64,000 bases of DNA from Turbatrix aceti. Taxonomy: Eukaryota; Nematoda; Chromadorea; Rhabditida; Panagrolaimidae. The position numbers were made by a program, and so were the translations under genes. This document shows positions 46,816 to 61,160 of this stretch, one piece after another; within the stretch, counting starts at the first letter, position 1; every line of letters begins with the position of its first letter. Below the pieces are notes generated by a model that was not told the DNA's origin, ran no database searches, and saw nothing but the letters and a program-made list of their open reading frames with translations. Location: positions 7,402,718 to 7,466,717 of the forward strand of contig OZ017768.1 in assembly GCA_963969345.1 (NCBI GenBank), read 5' to 3'.

Positions 46816-49800
46816 TGTATTGTCCTGCCGGCACTTTTAATGAGTCCCGACGACTAACATATATAAGTGATCTTTTGGCTCCATTATTTTGTGATTGTCA
46901 GAAAAAAATTCATTTGTCATCGTCTGCGAATTAAAAAAATTATATTAAACAAGAAACCCAAAAAAATTAAGGCCATATTTCAATGACTGGCCCAAATTTA
47001 TGTAGACATCATCCACCGCCGCAGCTGGGTTATGACTAATCGAATTGGTACGCATTTCCCAGAGTCATGGTGGCGCCATTTTCCCGGTCCGCCTTCCTTC
47101 CGGCATCGGAGACCAAATAATTTTTTTTTCTGGGAAAAAGTCACGTAAAAATTGTAAAACAATTGTTGGGGATAACAATGCCGCTCGAGTCTGGGCCAGG
47201 ACCAGGACCAAGGCCGCAGGCCAGGGGAAGAGGCCAAAGAGCCTCCAAACCCAAACGAGTGTGTTTTTTAATCCAGACAAAACTGTTGATTGAGTTGCAG
47301 CCTGTCTATCGTACATAGTACATAAATATGTACTTACATACATACATTCTGTCGGGGGAGTATGTAGACTTTTTTTTTAGGCACCTCCGAGAAGATGAGT
47401 CCCTTGGCAACTGGCGCATCGGGGAAAAAAAAGAAGTTTCATTAGAATTCATGAACACTTACGCTAAACGAGGAGATAAATATTAGTATACATACAAGTT
47501 GTTTACCATCGCTATGCCGAGTACAAAGTTCAGAGAGACAAATTATGTCCGGTTAAATCCAAATTATGCGCATCAGTTAAAGTTTTTTTGTTCAGAAAAA
47601 AATTTGGTTATTGCGTTCTAATTTGACTCAGCTTATTTGGGCACAATTCAAAATCAATCAACAAATCCAAATGTAATCCAAAAATTAAACATAAGCATAA
47701 TTTTTTTTAAACCTATTCAAACAGAATTTTCTACGGTGAAATTGATTTTTTCGAACTCCACAACGGATGTCCATTAACATTTAGTTAGCCATGTACAAGA
47801 AAAAAGCAAAAAAAGCCAAAGTGGTTTGCCAGCAAAAAATGCAACACTCCATGTGTTGCCAAGAAAAACAGGCAAAAAAAACGGGAACCAGCTTCTATGA
47901 CGTGACAATCGTGTCCCGCACAAATATCTATCGAATATACATATAATTTTTGGTCATGAAGGCATAAAAATATCTACATACGAAAACATGGCCATAATCA
48001 AGCTGACTCCCGCTTTGCCAAGCGGGGAGGTCTGGTCGTTATAAACTTTTAATCAACCCAACTTTTGACAACTAATATTTACTGCTGCTCGTAAAAACAG
48101 TGCCAGAGATCATTGCTTTCTTTTGCCTTTAAAATGAGAAAAAAAATGATCGTAATTTGATTTGAAATGTCCAAAAATACTTCCTTGGCCTCTGGCAAGA
48201 TTGAGTTATTGGAAAGCCGTCAAGTCAACAATCTACGCAATTCAACCCACTTATGCATGCGCGTGTCCACAAAACGATAATCACGTTCGAATTTTTTGCG
48301 CACCTTACGTAGCTGGTGACTTTTACGATAACTCAATAACAGCCTGGAAAAAAATGGTAAATGTCAAAAACGGTAATATTTATGTAAGTACGCACAACTC
48401 AAGGCCATTCATTCATAAGCACACCTACAGTAAGCCACGCATGCTGGGAGAGCTGTTGATGAAACAGAAAACAAAAAAAAAACAATCATTATAACAGGCT
48501 TCTCTTTTTTTGCCTCTGTCGTAACGGGTGTTATCAATAAATAATAAAAAAATGGTTTCAGAGAAACGGTCCAGTCACTTGTTAACAAACTACTCCCGAT
48601 TGCCGCCCCGCCGGGCCTGCCCAGCGAATGACGTGCCTGCTTCCCCCAAAAAAACAACAAAAACAACAATTGGTTGAGACAACACATTTAGCAAAAAAAA
48701 CTGATCACTTCATTGTTTTTTACTTTTTAGCGAACGTGAAAAAAATACACATTTGCCAACTCCAATAAAAAAGAAACCAATTTTTAGAAGCATAAAAAAT
48801 ATCAATAAAATTTTATGCAAAAACACAAAAACCTAAACAGATAAACTTTATTCGTGGCACGTAATAAAATATTATTACACGGGGTTTAACGAGTTGCTTA
48901 TCTCTTTTTTTAGGCGGGTATGTATGTATCTTGAAAAGTTTCAGTCAGGGAGAAAAATTGTTTAGGAGACAATGGAAAATCGTTTTTGGGAGTTCCAAGG
49001 ACGAAGACGACATTCGTGATCAGACCGGTCTGTTTTAGTCGATGGAGGAGGTCAGACCAGACAAACAGCCTCCGCCGATGCCGCTGCCGCTGGGCCAAAA
49101 AAAAGCAGAGGGAGCTAATTTTGGCTTTGACGAATTCCGAAAACGCTCTCATTTTAGGAAGTCATCAGACTCTCGTCCAGGATAGGATACATTTTACATG
49201 TTCCATTCAAAATCCGTACATACCACGAAGCAGTCAAATTGGATTACGTCCAAGATAATCATGGCAAACGTGTGTGGCACGAACCAGACGACTGGCCTTG
49301 GCCTTGGCGGGGGAGAGTGCGTCATGGGTGGCATAGTGAGTGTAAAGCGATATATTTATGTACTCCAAGGTTAAAAGTAATTTGAGACAAAAAAGTTTTC
49401 ATTCATCAGAAAAAAAGTATAGTAGACTTATATAATTAAACATGTACACAGCAGTCAGCGTGAACGAATAAATAGTACTACCCGACCGTTGGATAATTCA
49501 TGAGAAGTGCTTCCAAAAAAAGTTTAACGTAAAAAACGAGTACGAAAAATTCACAAAAAAAAGTACTCAAGCGTCGGGAATAACAAACTGGCCCGGCACG
49601 TGAAAAAACAAGTACCATAGAGATACAAAAAATGGAAAACAACTGGGTTAAAAAAATGAGCGGTCGTTGAACAAAAAAACCTACAGTCAATCCGGATTTA
49701 TAGTAAAAGAAGCCTTTTTTTAGCTTTCATTTTTGCCCCCTCGCTCCAAAGAATGAAGTGAAGGAGCCTCTTTGGCACGCAACATCCCACTTTTTTTTTC

Positions 49801-51365
49801 TTCAAAAAATTCTTGATTACAGGCGAGGTCACTGAAAAAAAAAACAATAGACACTGAATTTTACAAAAAAAAATTTAAAAGCAAGTGTGTTAACAAAATT
49901 CGTTCCACCCAACAAAATAAATATGTAAATAAATTTTGGTAGTCCCTTTTAAAAAAAAAAATATTTTGTTGTTACACAAACTTCCTTTGTTGGCTGGCAT
50001 TTTGTCACTTCCGCTAACCTTGGTTCGCTGGCTCTCACTTATGGAGAGCCAGGGGAGAAGTTTGGTGGGGCACAAACACGCCTGGCGACGACGAGACGAA
50101 GCCAACCGTAGACCAGTACTACGCCCTCGCATTGCCTTAAACGGAAACTCATGAATATTGCATGACAACAAAAAGGTACTAATATTATCACACGGCGCGT
50201 TGAGAGGCCCCGAGCAATCATGGGATTGCTCGGGACTGGAAATAACAAATTCAGGAAAAAACTTAAACTTGGATCTTCACTAATTCCAGAATTCCAGAAT
50301 TCCAGAACGGCAACCAAAAGTCAATTTGTATTTAAATACAGTCCCGCCCAGTTTAAAATCAAAAGTCAATCTATTATAATCTGTCTTTGACCTCCCCGGG
50401 ACTAATTGGGTTTTTTAGGGCCCTCTTAGGCCGACAAAGTGCACTCCGAAATGTCCACAAGTACCCGGAAGAAAAAGGGAACTCTCAAAATGTGTGCTTA
50501 TTAACTCGCTGTGAATTTTTTTAGGCACACAAATGAGAAATTCTAAAAACTGGGAAAAAAAGAGGGGGGTAAAATGGCCCAATCAGTGGTGGAAAAAAAA
50601 GACATTGCGTTAGTCCGTTCTCGTTTGGCACGGACGATCACAAGGAAGTCAAAGTCAAATGAGTACTATATACATACAATTGATGCCTCGCTGGAATAAT
50701 AAATAAATATGTGAATGGAATGGGCACCATTGTCACTTCAGACGCGTGTCGTCGTAAAAACGCGTGAATGAACGGTGACAATGGCTCAAGACGGTGATCA
50801 CGAACGAGCACCAAAGACGACTACGAAGACACAAATAAAAAACTTAGAGAATGAATTTCAGAACAGGTGTAAAATTTGGTGTCCAGAGACCGGAACCAAA
50901 AAGAATTGATCATGCAAAAACGTTACGTCAAAAGTTTTTACCGTTAAAGTTCAGAATTGTTAGCACCCTAATTTTATCTTTTTTTTTAGAAAAAAAATGC
51001 AAAACAGCAATTTTTTCATTTTTTTGAAAAAAAACGAAAAATACGGGTTTATGTACCCGACTTGTCAACAAAACTCCACCTTAAGTTCAAAAAGTTCGAA
51101 GTACGAGTAAGTGCGATAACACACTTTAAATTCTAATCAGAGCAAGACAAGCGTGCCAAGAATCGACAGACTAAAAATAATCATTTACGTCAGCAAAATA
51201 CAAAAAAACACAGTGTTTGCTTCCCCGTATCTGTTGTCTGACAACAGAATAATTTTATATTTAATTTTGTGCCAGGTTTCAGCGTCGTCGTCGAATAGTA
51301 GATTACGGTATAAAAACGTAAACACAGTATGTATTACCTTTTACTGATTAAAAAAGAGGTGGGCA
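46816..51365. other. Desert segment
   Basis: No gene supported. Minor features: a GGCGCCATTTT site near 47072, AGGACCAGGACCAAGGCCGCAGGCC repetitive GC patch near 47200, and a short hairpin CCGAGCAATC...GATTGCTCGG at 50209. Confidence 0.45.
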
Positions 51366-51730
51366 GGTAGAAAAAACAGACAGCAGACAGGGGGAGCTTG
51401 ACGAGGGAGTCGAGAAACCCTCGACCCTTACCACCACCACCAACGACCATCAGACAGTGCCGTTGTGCCCTGACGCATGCGGCGGAGCGGAACGTGTTCT
51501 TCTGGGCATATACAACAGCGATGGCGAAGCAACGATGGCGGGGACGGTGACGGTGATGATGTAGGGGAGGGGGGCTGTTCGCCAATAATTTTTTCCACAC
51601 CGGCAGGGACAAAGCAGGAGGCGAGGTGGCGCTTTATCGCATGCCTCACTGCCGAACGCGGGCTTGTCACGTTCGCGTGCCGTGAGCGCAGCAAAATGCG
51701 GTGTATCGTATACCTTGGGGCAGCAGGAAA
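51366..51730. other. GC-rich island of unknown role
   Basis: About 360 bases of clearly higher GC in AT-rich surroundings, with CACCACCACCAACG and GGGGACGGTGACGGTGATGA triplet-like stretches similar to the patch upstream of mig-2 at 3340-3420. All frames are interrupted or low-complexity, so I do not call a gene. It could be a promoter or a leader exon. Confidence 0.35.
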
Positions 51731-53949
51731 AAAATAAAATAAATATAATACATAATTTTATTTTGTGGAAGAAGAAATTTACAAATTATGCAGCTAATTT
51801 TTTTTATTCATTTTTTATATTTATTGTATGTGCGATTTTGAGTCCCATTTGCAGTTCTTAAAAAAAGCCCGAAAAAAACATTCATTTGAACCCCTCCTTC
51901 GTGTGACGTCAGCGAAATCCATTTGGAGAAGGTCCAGTGAGCAAAAACAAAAACATGACAAAGTTATCCCTCTGAGTGCCAGGTATAATCGGTGCACTCA
52001 CTCAAGCCAGGTAAATGAACTAATTGCGTAAATAAATGCATAAATCGACAAAAACACAGACTGAGTATGCGGAAACTTCAAAAAATCGAAAACAGGATTA
52101 AAACAAAAAAACACGCAGCAGAGTGTTCTGCTTTGAAAAAAACTTTTTAGGCACAAAAAATAATCAAAAATGTACTAAAAATAATTTCTGAACGTCGAGA
52201 AGGCATTTGTCTGCATAATAAAATTTTTACCCTAAATTGACCTTTCAACTTTCTTTGCATCGCACCGGCAAATAATTGTAAACAATTGTAAATTGTATCA
52301 AAGTTTGAGCCTTGCATAAATACGTATTCAAATGCCATAGCTTCTGCAGGGTAACAAATCTGATTAGGCGTCAAAAATCCGTCGATAAGACGTCATCGTC
52401 CAGCGTTATTAGAAAAAAAGTGATCTTGAACATAAGAATAAATACCAAATTAAATATTTTTTCTATCCAGCTGCAAAATTTGTAGCGTGTCCTTTTGGAG
52501 CCGCACAATAAATTTAGAGCCACGTAAAAATTGACGGAGCACCGGTGTGTGCCAAGATGCAATAATTATTCGTCTGACATGAGCGTTGTGTCTAGCCCCC
52601 TAGGCACCGGTTGCAAAGGTGAGCAACAAAAACAGACAACAACAAGAGACCGAGACGGAGACCGAGAGCGCGCATTGCCAGCGGTAAAAAATGACCTGTC
52701 GAACTCGTTTTGGGGTAAATAACAGCTTTGAATGATTTTTTACGTTCACCGAGACAGAAGGTGGGGGAGAGTCATGGTCATGCGTACAATTTTTTGCACC
52801 CCAATTATTACAGGTTGCAAACCAAAAATCATACAAACACTAGAATTAGTCTGCAAAAAAATCTTGGCATCAAAGTTGAATTTGAAAAAAAATTACTAAT
52901 ACGAAAAAAATAAAAATAAAATATTACTAAAATTTTTAAGTTAGAAAAAATTCGGTTTGTTTTTTCGAACGCAAAACTATAGTCCTAAAAGACTAAATAA
53001 ACTGAAGTGGGTGTAGTGGGTATAAAAGTTTTTTCCAAGTATCATGGTACTAAATTGTCACGACCACCCAACTAAGCCCCCTGTCAAACTTCTACTGCCC
53101 CCGGTCGAAACACATAAACCCAGAAAAAAAGCGTTCAATGGCATTTTGTGTTACGGTTCGGTAACTTTATGCACTCCGCCAATTTAGGTAAATAGATTTT
53201 GACAAACTAAAGCTGTCTGATCCTAAAATGCACTGCTGCAAAACACACAAAAAATGATGGATGAGGTTTACGACAACTAAGCTGCAACTAAACGGAACCA
53301 AATACATAAAAGAACGTAACTTTATTTATGCTGAAAAATGAATTAGTTTCTTGGAGGTAATAAATTTTACAACTCCCTCACAAACAATTTCATAGAACTA
53401 AATTGTGCAAAATTCGTTTGAAAAACTTGGCATTTCAATTTTTTCTAAATACGATAAATTTGATTCGTGCACTTTAATCAAACTTGTCATCATAGAAAAT
53501 GCTAAAAAAATATTTTTGCATGGATGATGCATTATTTCACGTGGTTTCAAATTCATAATGTTTGCCAGAAGAAAAAAAAGAAAAAACAATAAGCTACTCG
53601 GATGACAAAAAAAGTCATTGTTCGGCAAAAATCCTCCAAAAAGTGCATTTAGAGCCTAAAAAAGTGAAACCAAACATTGATGTTCTTTTGGGGAACGAGA
53701 AAACGTCATTGCCCAAAAAGCATTCCTAAAAGAACGGCGCGGATGGATAACGGATGAGCCGGGCCGGGTGACTGATTGTTGGTGACCAAAACAACGAATA
53801 CGATTAAAAATAATATGTATTCATTGTAATTATTAATGTAATCCTACATGCCTTTTTGAGATATTTATTCATTGCAAAGCGGATCAAAAACTAATTCTCA
53901 AGACAACGTCTTCGTCTACGCGAAAAAAAAACAAGACAAACAAACAGAT
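51731..53949. other. Desert segment
   Basis: AT-rich; nothing I can support. Confidence 0.45.
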
Positions 53950-55010
53950 CACAGCAAAGGCGTTTTTTTGCAAGTAAGATGTAAAAGCGTACTCGTACTA
54001 CGTGCGCGCCTTTCTAGTATCTCCTAGACCACTCATAGACACTTCTAGCGTTTGTAGGCAATGGGACTGTGTTTGTAAGCATTTTTAGGTTACTTGTGAG
54101 CATATCTGTGTTTGCAAGCGTTTAAAAAAACGACGAATCGCCGGCTCGCGTTTGCTTTATAATCCCGATTCCCTTACCCTCGCATCAGTCGTTTGTCGGT
54201 TAAAAAAACAATATTTATCATAAGTGAGCAAAAAAACACGTAAAAAACAAAAAAAAAAACAAAAAAATAAAAAAAGAAATAAAATATTTTGTCTTCGTCG
54301 TCAGTCGTACTTTTGAAGACGTCAATGGTGCCGAAACAAATTGTTTGAACTGATGATGTGATCTGATGACGTTGATGTTGTCAACTCGAAGCCAATGATT
54401 TCAGGTTTATGCCTGAAAATCATAAAAATGAGGAAAATCCATCATAGCACGCGCGACAGATACTTTCGTGCTTTCACCCCAAAAACTCACCAAAGTTGAT
54501 GCCGGTTGTCGACTAGTTAGTCCAGTAGAGCAGCTGTTTGTTGCCGATTAGGATTTGACCGTAGAAAATAGAAAAATACGACGAAAAATGAACGCAACAA
54601 CAAAAAACGACGTAAAGTCATCAAAACGACGAAAAAAACAAAGTTGCGTGAATCGCAGTAAAATCGATGTCAAACAGTGTTTTCGAGCGTCGGAACGCTG
54701 ATTGCGAGTTTTTATAAGTACTTGGAAGCACATTTATGGCGTCAAAGTCGGTGACAGGCAAAACCTAAGCGTTTGTATTCACTTTCAGGCTCAAAAGCGT
54801 GTTTACAAGTTTTTATATTCACTTGAAAGCAGTTGCATTGCATTGCAAGTTTTTTGTAATCGCCTGTTTGCCAAAACTCGATATCTACAAGTGTTTGCGT
54901 TCACCTTCAAGCGCGAGACGGCGTTTGTAAGCTTTTGCATGTACCGGGAAGCAAAAATTGGTACTTGTACGCTTTTACATCTTACTTGCAAAAAAAACGC
55001 CTTTGCTGTG
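53950..55010. mobile_element. Inverted-repeat element with internal minisatellite
   Basis: Terminal repeats of about 45 bases, CACAGCAAAGGCG... and ...CGCCTTTGCTGTG, near identical (inner part TTGCAAGTAAGATGTAAAAG). No clear target duplication. The interior carries degenerate repeats of about 30 bases with GCGTTTGTA...TTCAC(T/C)TTCAAGC, densest at 54700-55000 and also at 54040-54125. No transposase seen. Confidence 0.7.
54700..55000 (+). repeat. Degenerate minisatellite, about 30 bp unit
   Basis: Successive units such as GCGTTTGTATTCACTTTCAGGC, GTTTTTATATTCACTTGAAAGC, GTGTTTGCGTTCACCTTCAAGC and GCGTTTGTAAGCTTTTGCAT. The outermost unit merges into the right terminal repeat of the surrounding element, so the terminal repeat may have arisen from the same unit. 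Confidence 0.55.
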
Positions 55011-57652
55011 ATAAGTTCGAAAAACAACGATCAAACAAAGGTTTACGACCGAAAAAGAGTAAATGGGTTGTGATTAATTTGAGTTTTTTTTAGGTTTGGA
55101 AACGTCGGTTCTATTTTGGATGAAATTAGGTTCAAGGTCTTGTTGAACTGCGTTCTTGCTAACGGGAAGCTTTTTTTAATAAATTCGTATTTGCATGAAT
55201 GCAAATGACAAATTAATTTTATTTTTCGTTTTTGAACTCTTTGATTTTTGTTTGTTTTTGTTTTTAGTAAAAACAAATATTAAACAAATTTGAATTGAAT
55301 TTAATTAGATTCTTCGAGAATATTTTTTGCAGAGTTTTTTTAGCAAACTGAATGCATAACAAACTAAATTACGGGGTTTAGAGCCGCGATCTTTGGCTGA
55401 AAAAAAATTTATTAGTTCGTAGAATATTTTTTTGTCACAAAAATTTTTGACCAAACAGTGTTTGTCACAAAACAGTGCACAAAGCCTCTAAATGGTGCCC
55501 GAAGCATCGCTATTGTTTCTGTGTAAATGCGTTTGAAACTGTGTGCGCGTATACGCGCACACAGACTAAAACATAAAATCCGGTGATTATTGAGGTCTGA
55601 CAGTCAGACGCACCCATAAACTAGGCAATTAACAAGATTTCAAAGTTTCAAAAAATAAATAAAATAAAATGAAGGCGGTCATTTGAAACCGCATGACGCT
55701 AATATGTATGTATGTACATTCTGCAAAATATTTCAACAAATGAAAAGAGCAAAAGTGAAGCAATGACAAATTGTTCAAAAAAAGCACTAGAGCTGACCTA
55801 ATAGTAGCCGAGACTCGTACTCGTTAGAATTTTAATAATCAAGAATCAATGGAAGAGGAAAGGGATTTAATTTCAGACGAACAAATTTTTAAATTAAGGC
55901 TTTGTTGCAAAGTGAAAAAAGGGTTATAAAAAATGGCTGTAAATTTTTTTTACTCAAAAAACGACAAAAAATTTTGGTTTTGTAAAAAAAAAATTTTTGT
56001 ACTGTTAAAAAAAAAATTTGGTACTGTTAAAAATGAATTAAAAAATTTTTTTTGGAATCATTTTTATAAATCCAACTATTTAGGACTTATGTAGTCCACA
56101 GATAAATACGTGAGCAGGAAATACAACAGGGGCGCGTCCGTGGCATGGCAATTATTCTTCAATTTGAAAAACATCTAGTTAACAAGCGACCAACAGGTTC
56201 ACCAACCCTCTACCAAGGTTATTTCCAGGATAAATGAATGACCGCTGTCGTCCAGCTACAAATTTTTAAAACATCAAGAATTCTTCCCAGGGTGTGGTGT
56301 GTGTATGAGAACCTTATCCCCCCGCTTAACAGATGAATGGACAGCAACTACCACTGTTGCAGTTACTATAATACTATGAACACGGATGCCAACGCCCAAG
56401 ACGGACATGAATGAAACAAGAAATAAATTGTCTACGTGGCATAGACTGAAAAGTTAATAGCACCATAAACTTGGAGGAGGAACAAAAACCAGAAACACCG
56501 CAAAAGTGACATAATCGAAGTTTATGCAATAAATAAAATATGCCGTAATAGTAATCGGTTCCACAAGAGCAAAAAGATTGAAGAAAAATATTGCGCCACT
56601 TTTCTTTGCTGCCAAACAAACCCATTTTTTTCCCAGCAAGGTCATCGAATTCAAATAAATACATAAATAAAAATCAAATAACAATGCCAATTGTTCGCCG
56701 GAACAGCGTCAACAAAGGTTTAAAGCTGTTTTTCTGCGTACTACTCCCACGGAAACAATTTTAAATTAAAAAAATGTTCAGCGTTATTTTTTGCCCTAAA
56801 AGAAGTCGCTAAAGGACAATTCAGGGCATACACATATGAATTTTTAGAACAGAGTCTAGAAGATTATCCGAACATCTCCATCTCCACCTTCAACATTTTT
56901 CAATTCATAGAAACAGAAAAGCGCAAAAATTGTTATAATAAACACGCCAGCATGTATCAGCATTTAATCTTGAGATTTGGGATGGCACCTAACAAAAAAT
57001 TTTCACTAAGCTAACATAAATCCCTTTTGAGTAGCTGGTATATAACACGTGTCAAAAAATGTCAGGATGGATAAAAAAGTAATCGTACAAGGCAAACTAC
57101 ACAGTCATCAATTAGCTGTGTGTTAATCGGAATGACAGGAGTGGGATGTAGGATTTTTGGTCTTCCCCTTCCCTGCAAGACCGAAAATCGAGGTTGATTT
57201 GTGTTTTTGCACCGTCGATCAAAACACAAATCTGCAACTTGTGCCAAAAAAATTGTCTAGAAACTAACAAAAAAAAGTAAAAACCGCCAAAAACATCCTC
57301 TTTTAGTTGGACAGCGATAAAAACAGAGCGTGTGAATGAATGCTCAAGAGGTCAAATTCATCAAAACAAAAGGCAAGGCAAATATTTTTGCAATAATCCT
57401 CAGAACATGCCGTTGTTTTGTTTCAGGAAGCCATACTAAATATATATTGTTCCTCATCAAAGCTGTGTAAACATCTTACTTACTTTGGTCTCCTAATAAA
57501 TATTCTTTGTTCAAAAAACACGGACAAGTGTACTGAATGCACTAAAAAAGTACGCAAAGTATCTAGCCCCAGTTTATCCCTGGCCAGCCAGAGAAGAAGA
57601 CCCTGAACTGAACTGGGCAAAATACATAACAACTCTTGGGATTTGCACGCGT
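55011..57652. other. Desert segment
   Basis: No gene supported. A perfect small palindrome GTGTGCGCGTATACGCGCACAC is at about 55540. Confidence 0.45.
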
Positions 57653-57660
57653 ATGACGTA

Positions 57661-58129
57661 CAAGGCTTTGCATTCCGGTTATATAACGAAGCGGAACGGA
57701 ATGACGAATAACCGGGTCGGTTATTCGGTTATTTTCATTTCCCGAAAATAACCGGGTTATACGGCCCGGTTATTTTCCGCGACTTAAAATAACCGGGTTA
57801 TACGGCGGTTATTTTCGACTTTTTTAACCGTCCCCCTAAATCATGAACCGCATAAAAAACGTAAAATAAGCGTGCAAATTTGGACCAAAAAGGGGGACAT
57901 TCGACTGAAAATGAAAAAAATGACCCGGTTATTTTCATATTTTTATGCAACATGTCCAAAACTGAGACGGTTATTTTCTTTGACTTTATTCTAACTTCAT
58001 ATCCTACCCGGTTATTTTTTGCGATATAAGCGGCCAGCAATATTCGACCGTATAATGTCGGTTATTTTGCAAATTTGCATTTAAACGGCATTTAAGCGGC
58101 AAAAAATATAACCGGAATGCAAAGCCTTG
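57661..58129. mobile_element. hAT-type element, 469 bp, exact 8-bp duplication
   Basis: Ends CAAGGCTTTGCATTCCGGTT and AACCGGAATGCAAAGCCTTG are inverted repeats, flanked by ATGACGTA on both sides (57653-57660, 58130-58137). The interior is packed with GGTTATTTTC and AATAACCGGGTTATACGG repeats that are themselves palindromic. Non-coding. Confidence 0.9.
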
Positions 58130-58137
58130 ATGACGTA

Positions 58138-60960
58138 TACGTAAATCTGTTTAAAAATGAGTACAAATACCAACGACAAGTCAGTCGTCCGTCGACAACC
58201 GACAGCCCACAACCACTTTTTGAAATTCAGAATACATTGTCTGTGCTTCTTTTTTAAGTGGCAAAAAATTACAACAATTTGACTTTGACAATGGCATTGT
58301 TCTGGTCGGTTGAACGGATTTATAAAAAATGTTTTTATTACATAAATCGGATGTTCAAACGCCAAACACGTATATTTTTGCAAAAAAAAATTATGAATGA
58401 GTATGAAAAAAATTGTGTTTAAATTTAGGTTTTAATTTTATGTATTTAGTTCATAAATCTTGGAACAACATTTTAGATGCGCTTAAAATGGCGTCACTTG
58501 ATTACCACAAAAATGTTTTTTCCAAGTTTAATTTTAGGGTTTTTTTACGGTGCAATAAACTTGTTTTATAACATTTCTTACAAATCCTGTGAAAAAAAAT
58601 TTGGTTACAATTTTGGCAATTACGATAATTTTTTTGCACTTCATTTAGTATGTTCTGTATTTTTTTTAGTTTACAGTTTCTGAAAGTTCAAAAATTTTGG
58701 GTTCTACTGAAAAAAAGTACGGTATCTAATGATACAAAAGGCAAATAAAAGAACTTTGATCAGAAGCTCCGGTAATAGTTTTGTTTTTGGAAATCATACA
58801 TACTTCGTATATAAATATTTATACATGTAATTTTCAGGAGCAAAAAGCCAATATTTAGAAATTATCGCATTTAACGGTGTTTGTTAGCGTATTTTCCGCC
58901 TACAAACAAAAAACGACATTTTCTCATTGCTGGACGCGACATAGCATCATAGATAGCCATAAAGTTATTACAACATTTATTCTGTTTAATACCAAGGATA
59001 CTTTTTTGTCCCATCTGACATCAATTTCAGTGAAACAGATGCTACATAAATAAGTGCAAATTTTAATTATGACAAAAATTATGAAATAAAAAAAACAGGA
59101 GTGTAAAAACGTATTTATTTTGAGGTCAAAGTATTTATTACGTCGTTTTTGCAGAAAAAAAAGTTATGAAAAAATAAACCAAAGCAAATAAAGTTCAGGG
59201 TATAATACTTGCAAATACGCAAAACAGATTAGAACGATACAAAAATAAAAAAGTTATAGTAAAAAAAATTGCCCTTGGGATAAACATGTTGTCGAAACAG
59301 GTGTAATACCGTAATTACACACGCACACGCTGGTACAATGTCATTGTAAGTTTTTTATGCGAAATTTCCGCTTACGTTAACTAAATATGTATATTTACTA
59401 TGTATTTACCAAAGCGGGAAAAAACAGAACAAAAAGCAGTCAAAAAAGCCCCAAGGGCACAGTTCAGCTCCCCCTCACCCGGCAGAAGTTCGAATAAATT
59501 TAAAATGTGCGAACTTCAGCTCATTTAAACAAATGAAATGGGTTTGTTCACCCAACCCAAAAAAAAGAGCCGAAGCCGTTGTGTTGTCACCGAAGAAATC
59601 AAACATTTTTTTTGTTCTGCCAGATGTCATCCGACGGGAAGTCAAGTGACAACGGCACGCCTACACCAAAAAAATGGTGTACCCCGGATGTTTCAAAATT
59701 AGCGGGAAAAAAAGTTTTATTCGGTTATCGCCTCTTTTCTCTGGGGGCAGGAAAAAAGCACAGTCACAAGTTTTTTCATCGAGAGTGGTCCTACAGAAAA
59801 TTGAGTTAGTCCTCCAGAAAAAAAAATTATGTGCAACAGACAAGTGACTAAAATGCGGAAAAAAAACAGGAAGTCAAAAAATTTGACAAAAAAAAGGAGA
59901 TATTCATTAAAAAATATCGTATACCGGGAAAAAAAACAGACGGAAAAATTGTTTGTTACCCTTTGAAGAACAAAGAACGGGCATTTTTTTCGGTTTTGAT
60001 GAAAAATGCTTTTGTTTGGGAAAAAAACATGTACATATATCACTCAACGAAGCTCCGTTTGACACCGAGACCAAAACCATTTGTGCTTGCTTTTCTGCAA
60101 AGCAAATGAAAATCTCAGTTGACAATTCTTGACATGGTTTTTGGAATTGCTTGTTTTAATTTTTAAAAATCTCAAATGCCCAAATGCCAATTCCAGTTTT
60201 ACAAATGACAGAAAATTTTGCCTGAAATTGGATGCAAAAAAAACCTAAAAAAGTGTTATCCTTAAATCAAAAAAAAAACTTGTGATACTGTAGTTTTTTT
60301 TTTAAACCGCATAAAACCCATAAAAAACCTCAACAGCATTCAGAATCAACAAAAATCCTCAATGTTGTTAAAAATTATAAAACTCAGAAAAAAATGCCAA
60401 AGCCTAAATTGGGTCAACGAAGCCAACAAAAATTAGCCCTTGGCATTTGAACGGTCGTAGCATCCTAGGAACGCGTTCTGATTGGACGCTGACGACAAAA
60501 AAAAAACAATCCTCAACTGCAGTTGAGGACTTGGCTGCAATTTTGGTACCAACAGAAATTTAACTAATTTCGGGCCCTGAAGTTCCTGGAAAGACAAGCA
60601 GTAAGTCATGGACCCCCTGCGTTCTTGCGTCAGACCACGAAGGCGAAAAATTATTGCAAAACATTATTTGAAATACTTTTGATGCTTACCAAAGAAAAAA
60701 TGTTATTTTGCAGAAAAAAGGCAATTAGTCCTGAAAGTGCGAAAGTACTAGTACATTCAAAAAGATAAAAGGTGCTGTCACGGCTCTGGTATTTTTTTCA
60801 ACGAAAAAAGCTCTAAAGTAAAAACTGGGAAAAAATCACAAAAACGTAAAATACACCGTCATTTATGTATAATTTTTTGAAAAATTGAAAAAAAAGTTAA
60901 TAACGCGTCCGCAAAGGCAAATAAATCCAAATAAAGCAGAAAAAAGCATATTACATAAAC
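58138..60960. other. Desert segment
   Basis: No gene supported. Small hairpin CCTCAACTGCAGTTGAGG near 60511. Confidence 0.45.
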
Positions 60961-60999
60961 TTAATGATCGTTATCACTACCGTATATTCGGTGGCCTTT

Positions 61000-61134
61000 T
61001 GTGCTCGAACAAACACGAACATTTATGTGAGTGTTCGCGAACGAACTCGAACAAAGCAAATCTGTTCTCGAAGGCATAAATTTGAATTTGTTTGCGAACG
61101 AACTCGAACGAACACGAACGTTCGTCCATCCCTG
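61000..61134. repeat. GAACGAACTCGAACGAACACGAAC repeats
   Basis: Two blocks of GCGAACGAACTCGAAC (61036 and 61094) and related GAACAAACACGAAC, ending CGTTCGTCCATCCCTGG. The ending CCATCCCTG resembles the hAT-type ends in this window. A matching left end was not found. Confidence 0.6.
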
Positions 61135-61160
61135 GTTCACATATTTTTTTACCTGACCAG

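Noticed and set aside
53950..55010. CRISPR-like array
   Set aside because: Repeats are degenerate, unevenly spaced and lie in a nuclear eukaryotic inverted-repeat element; no cas genes.
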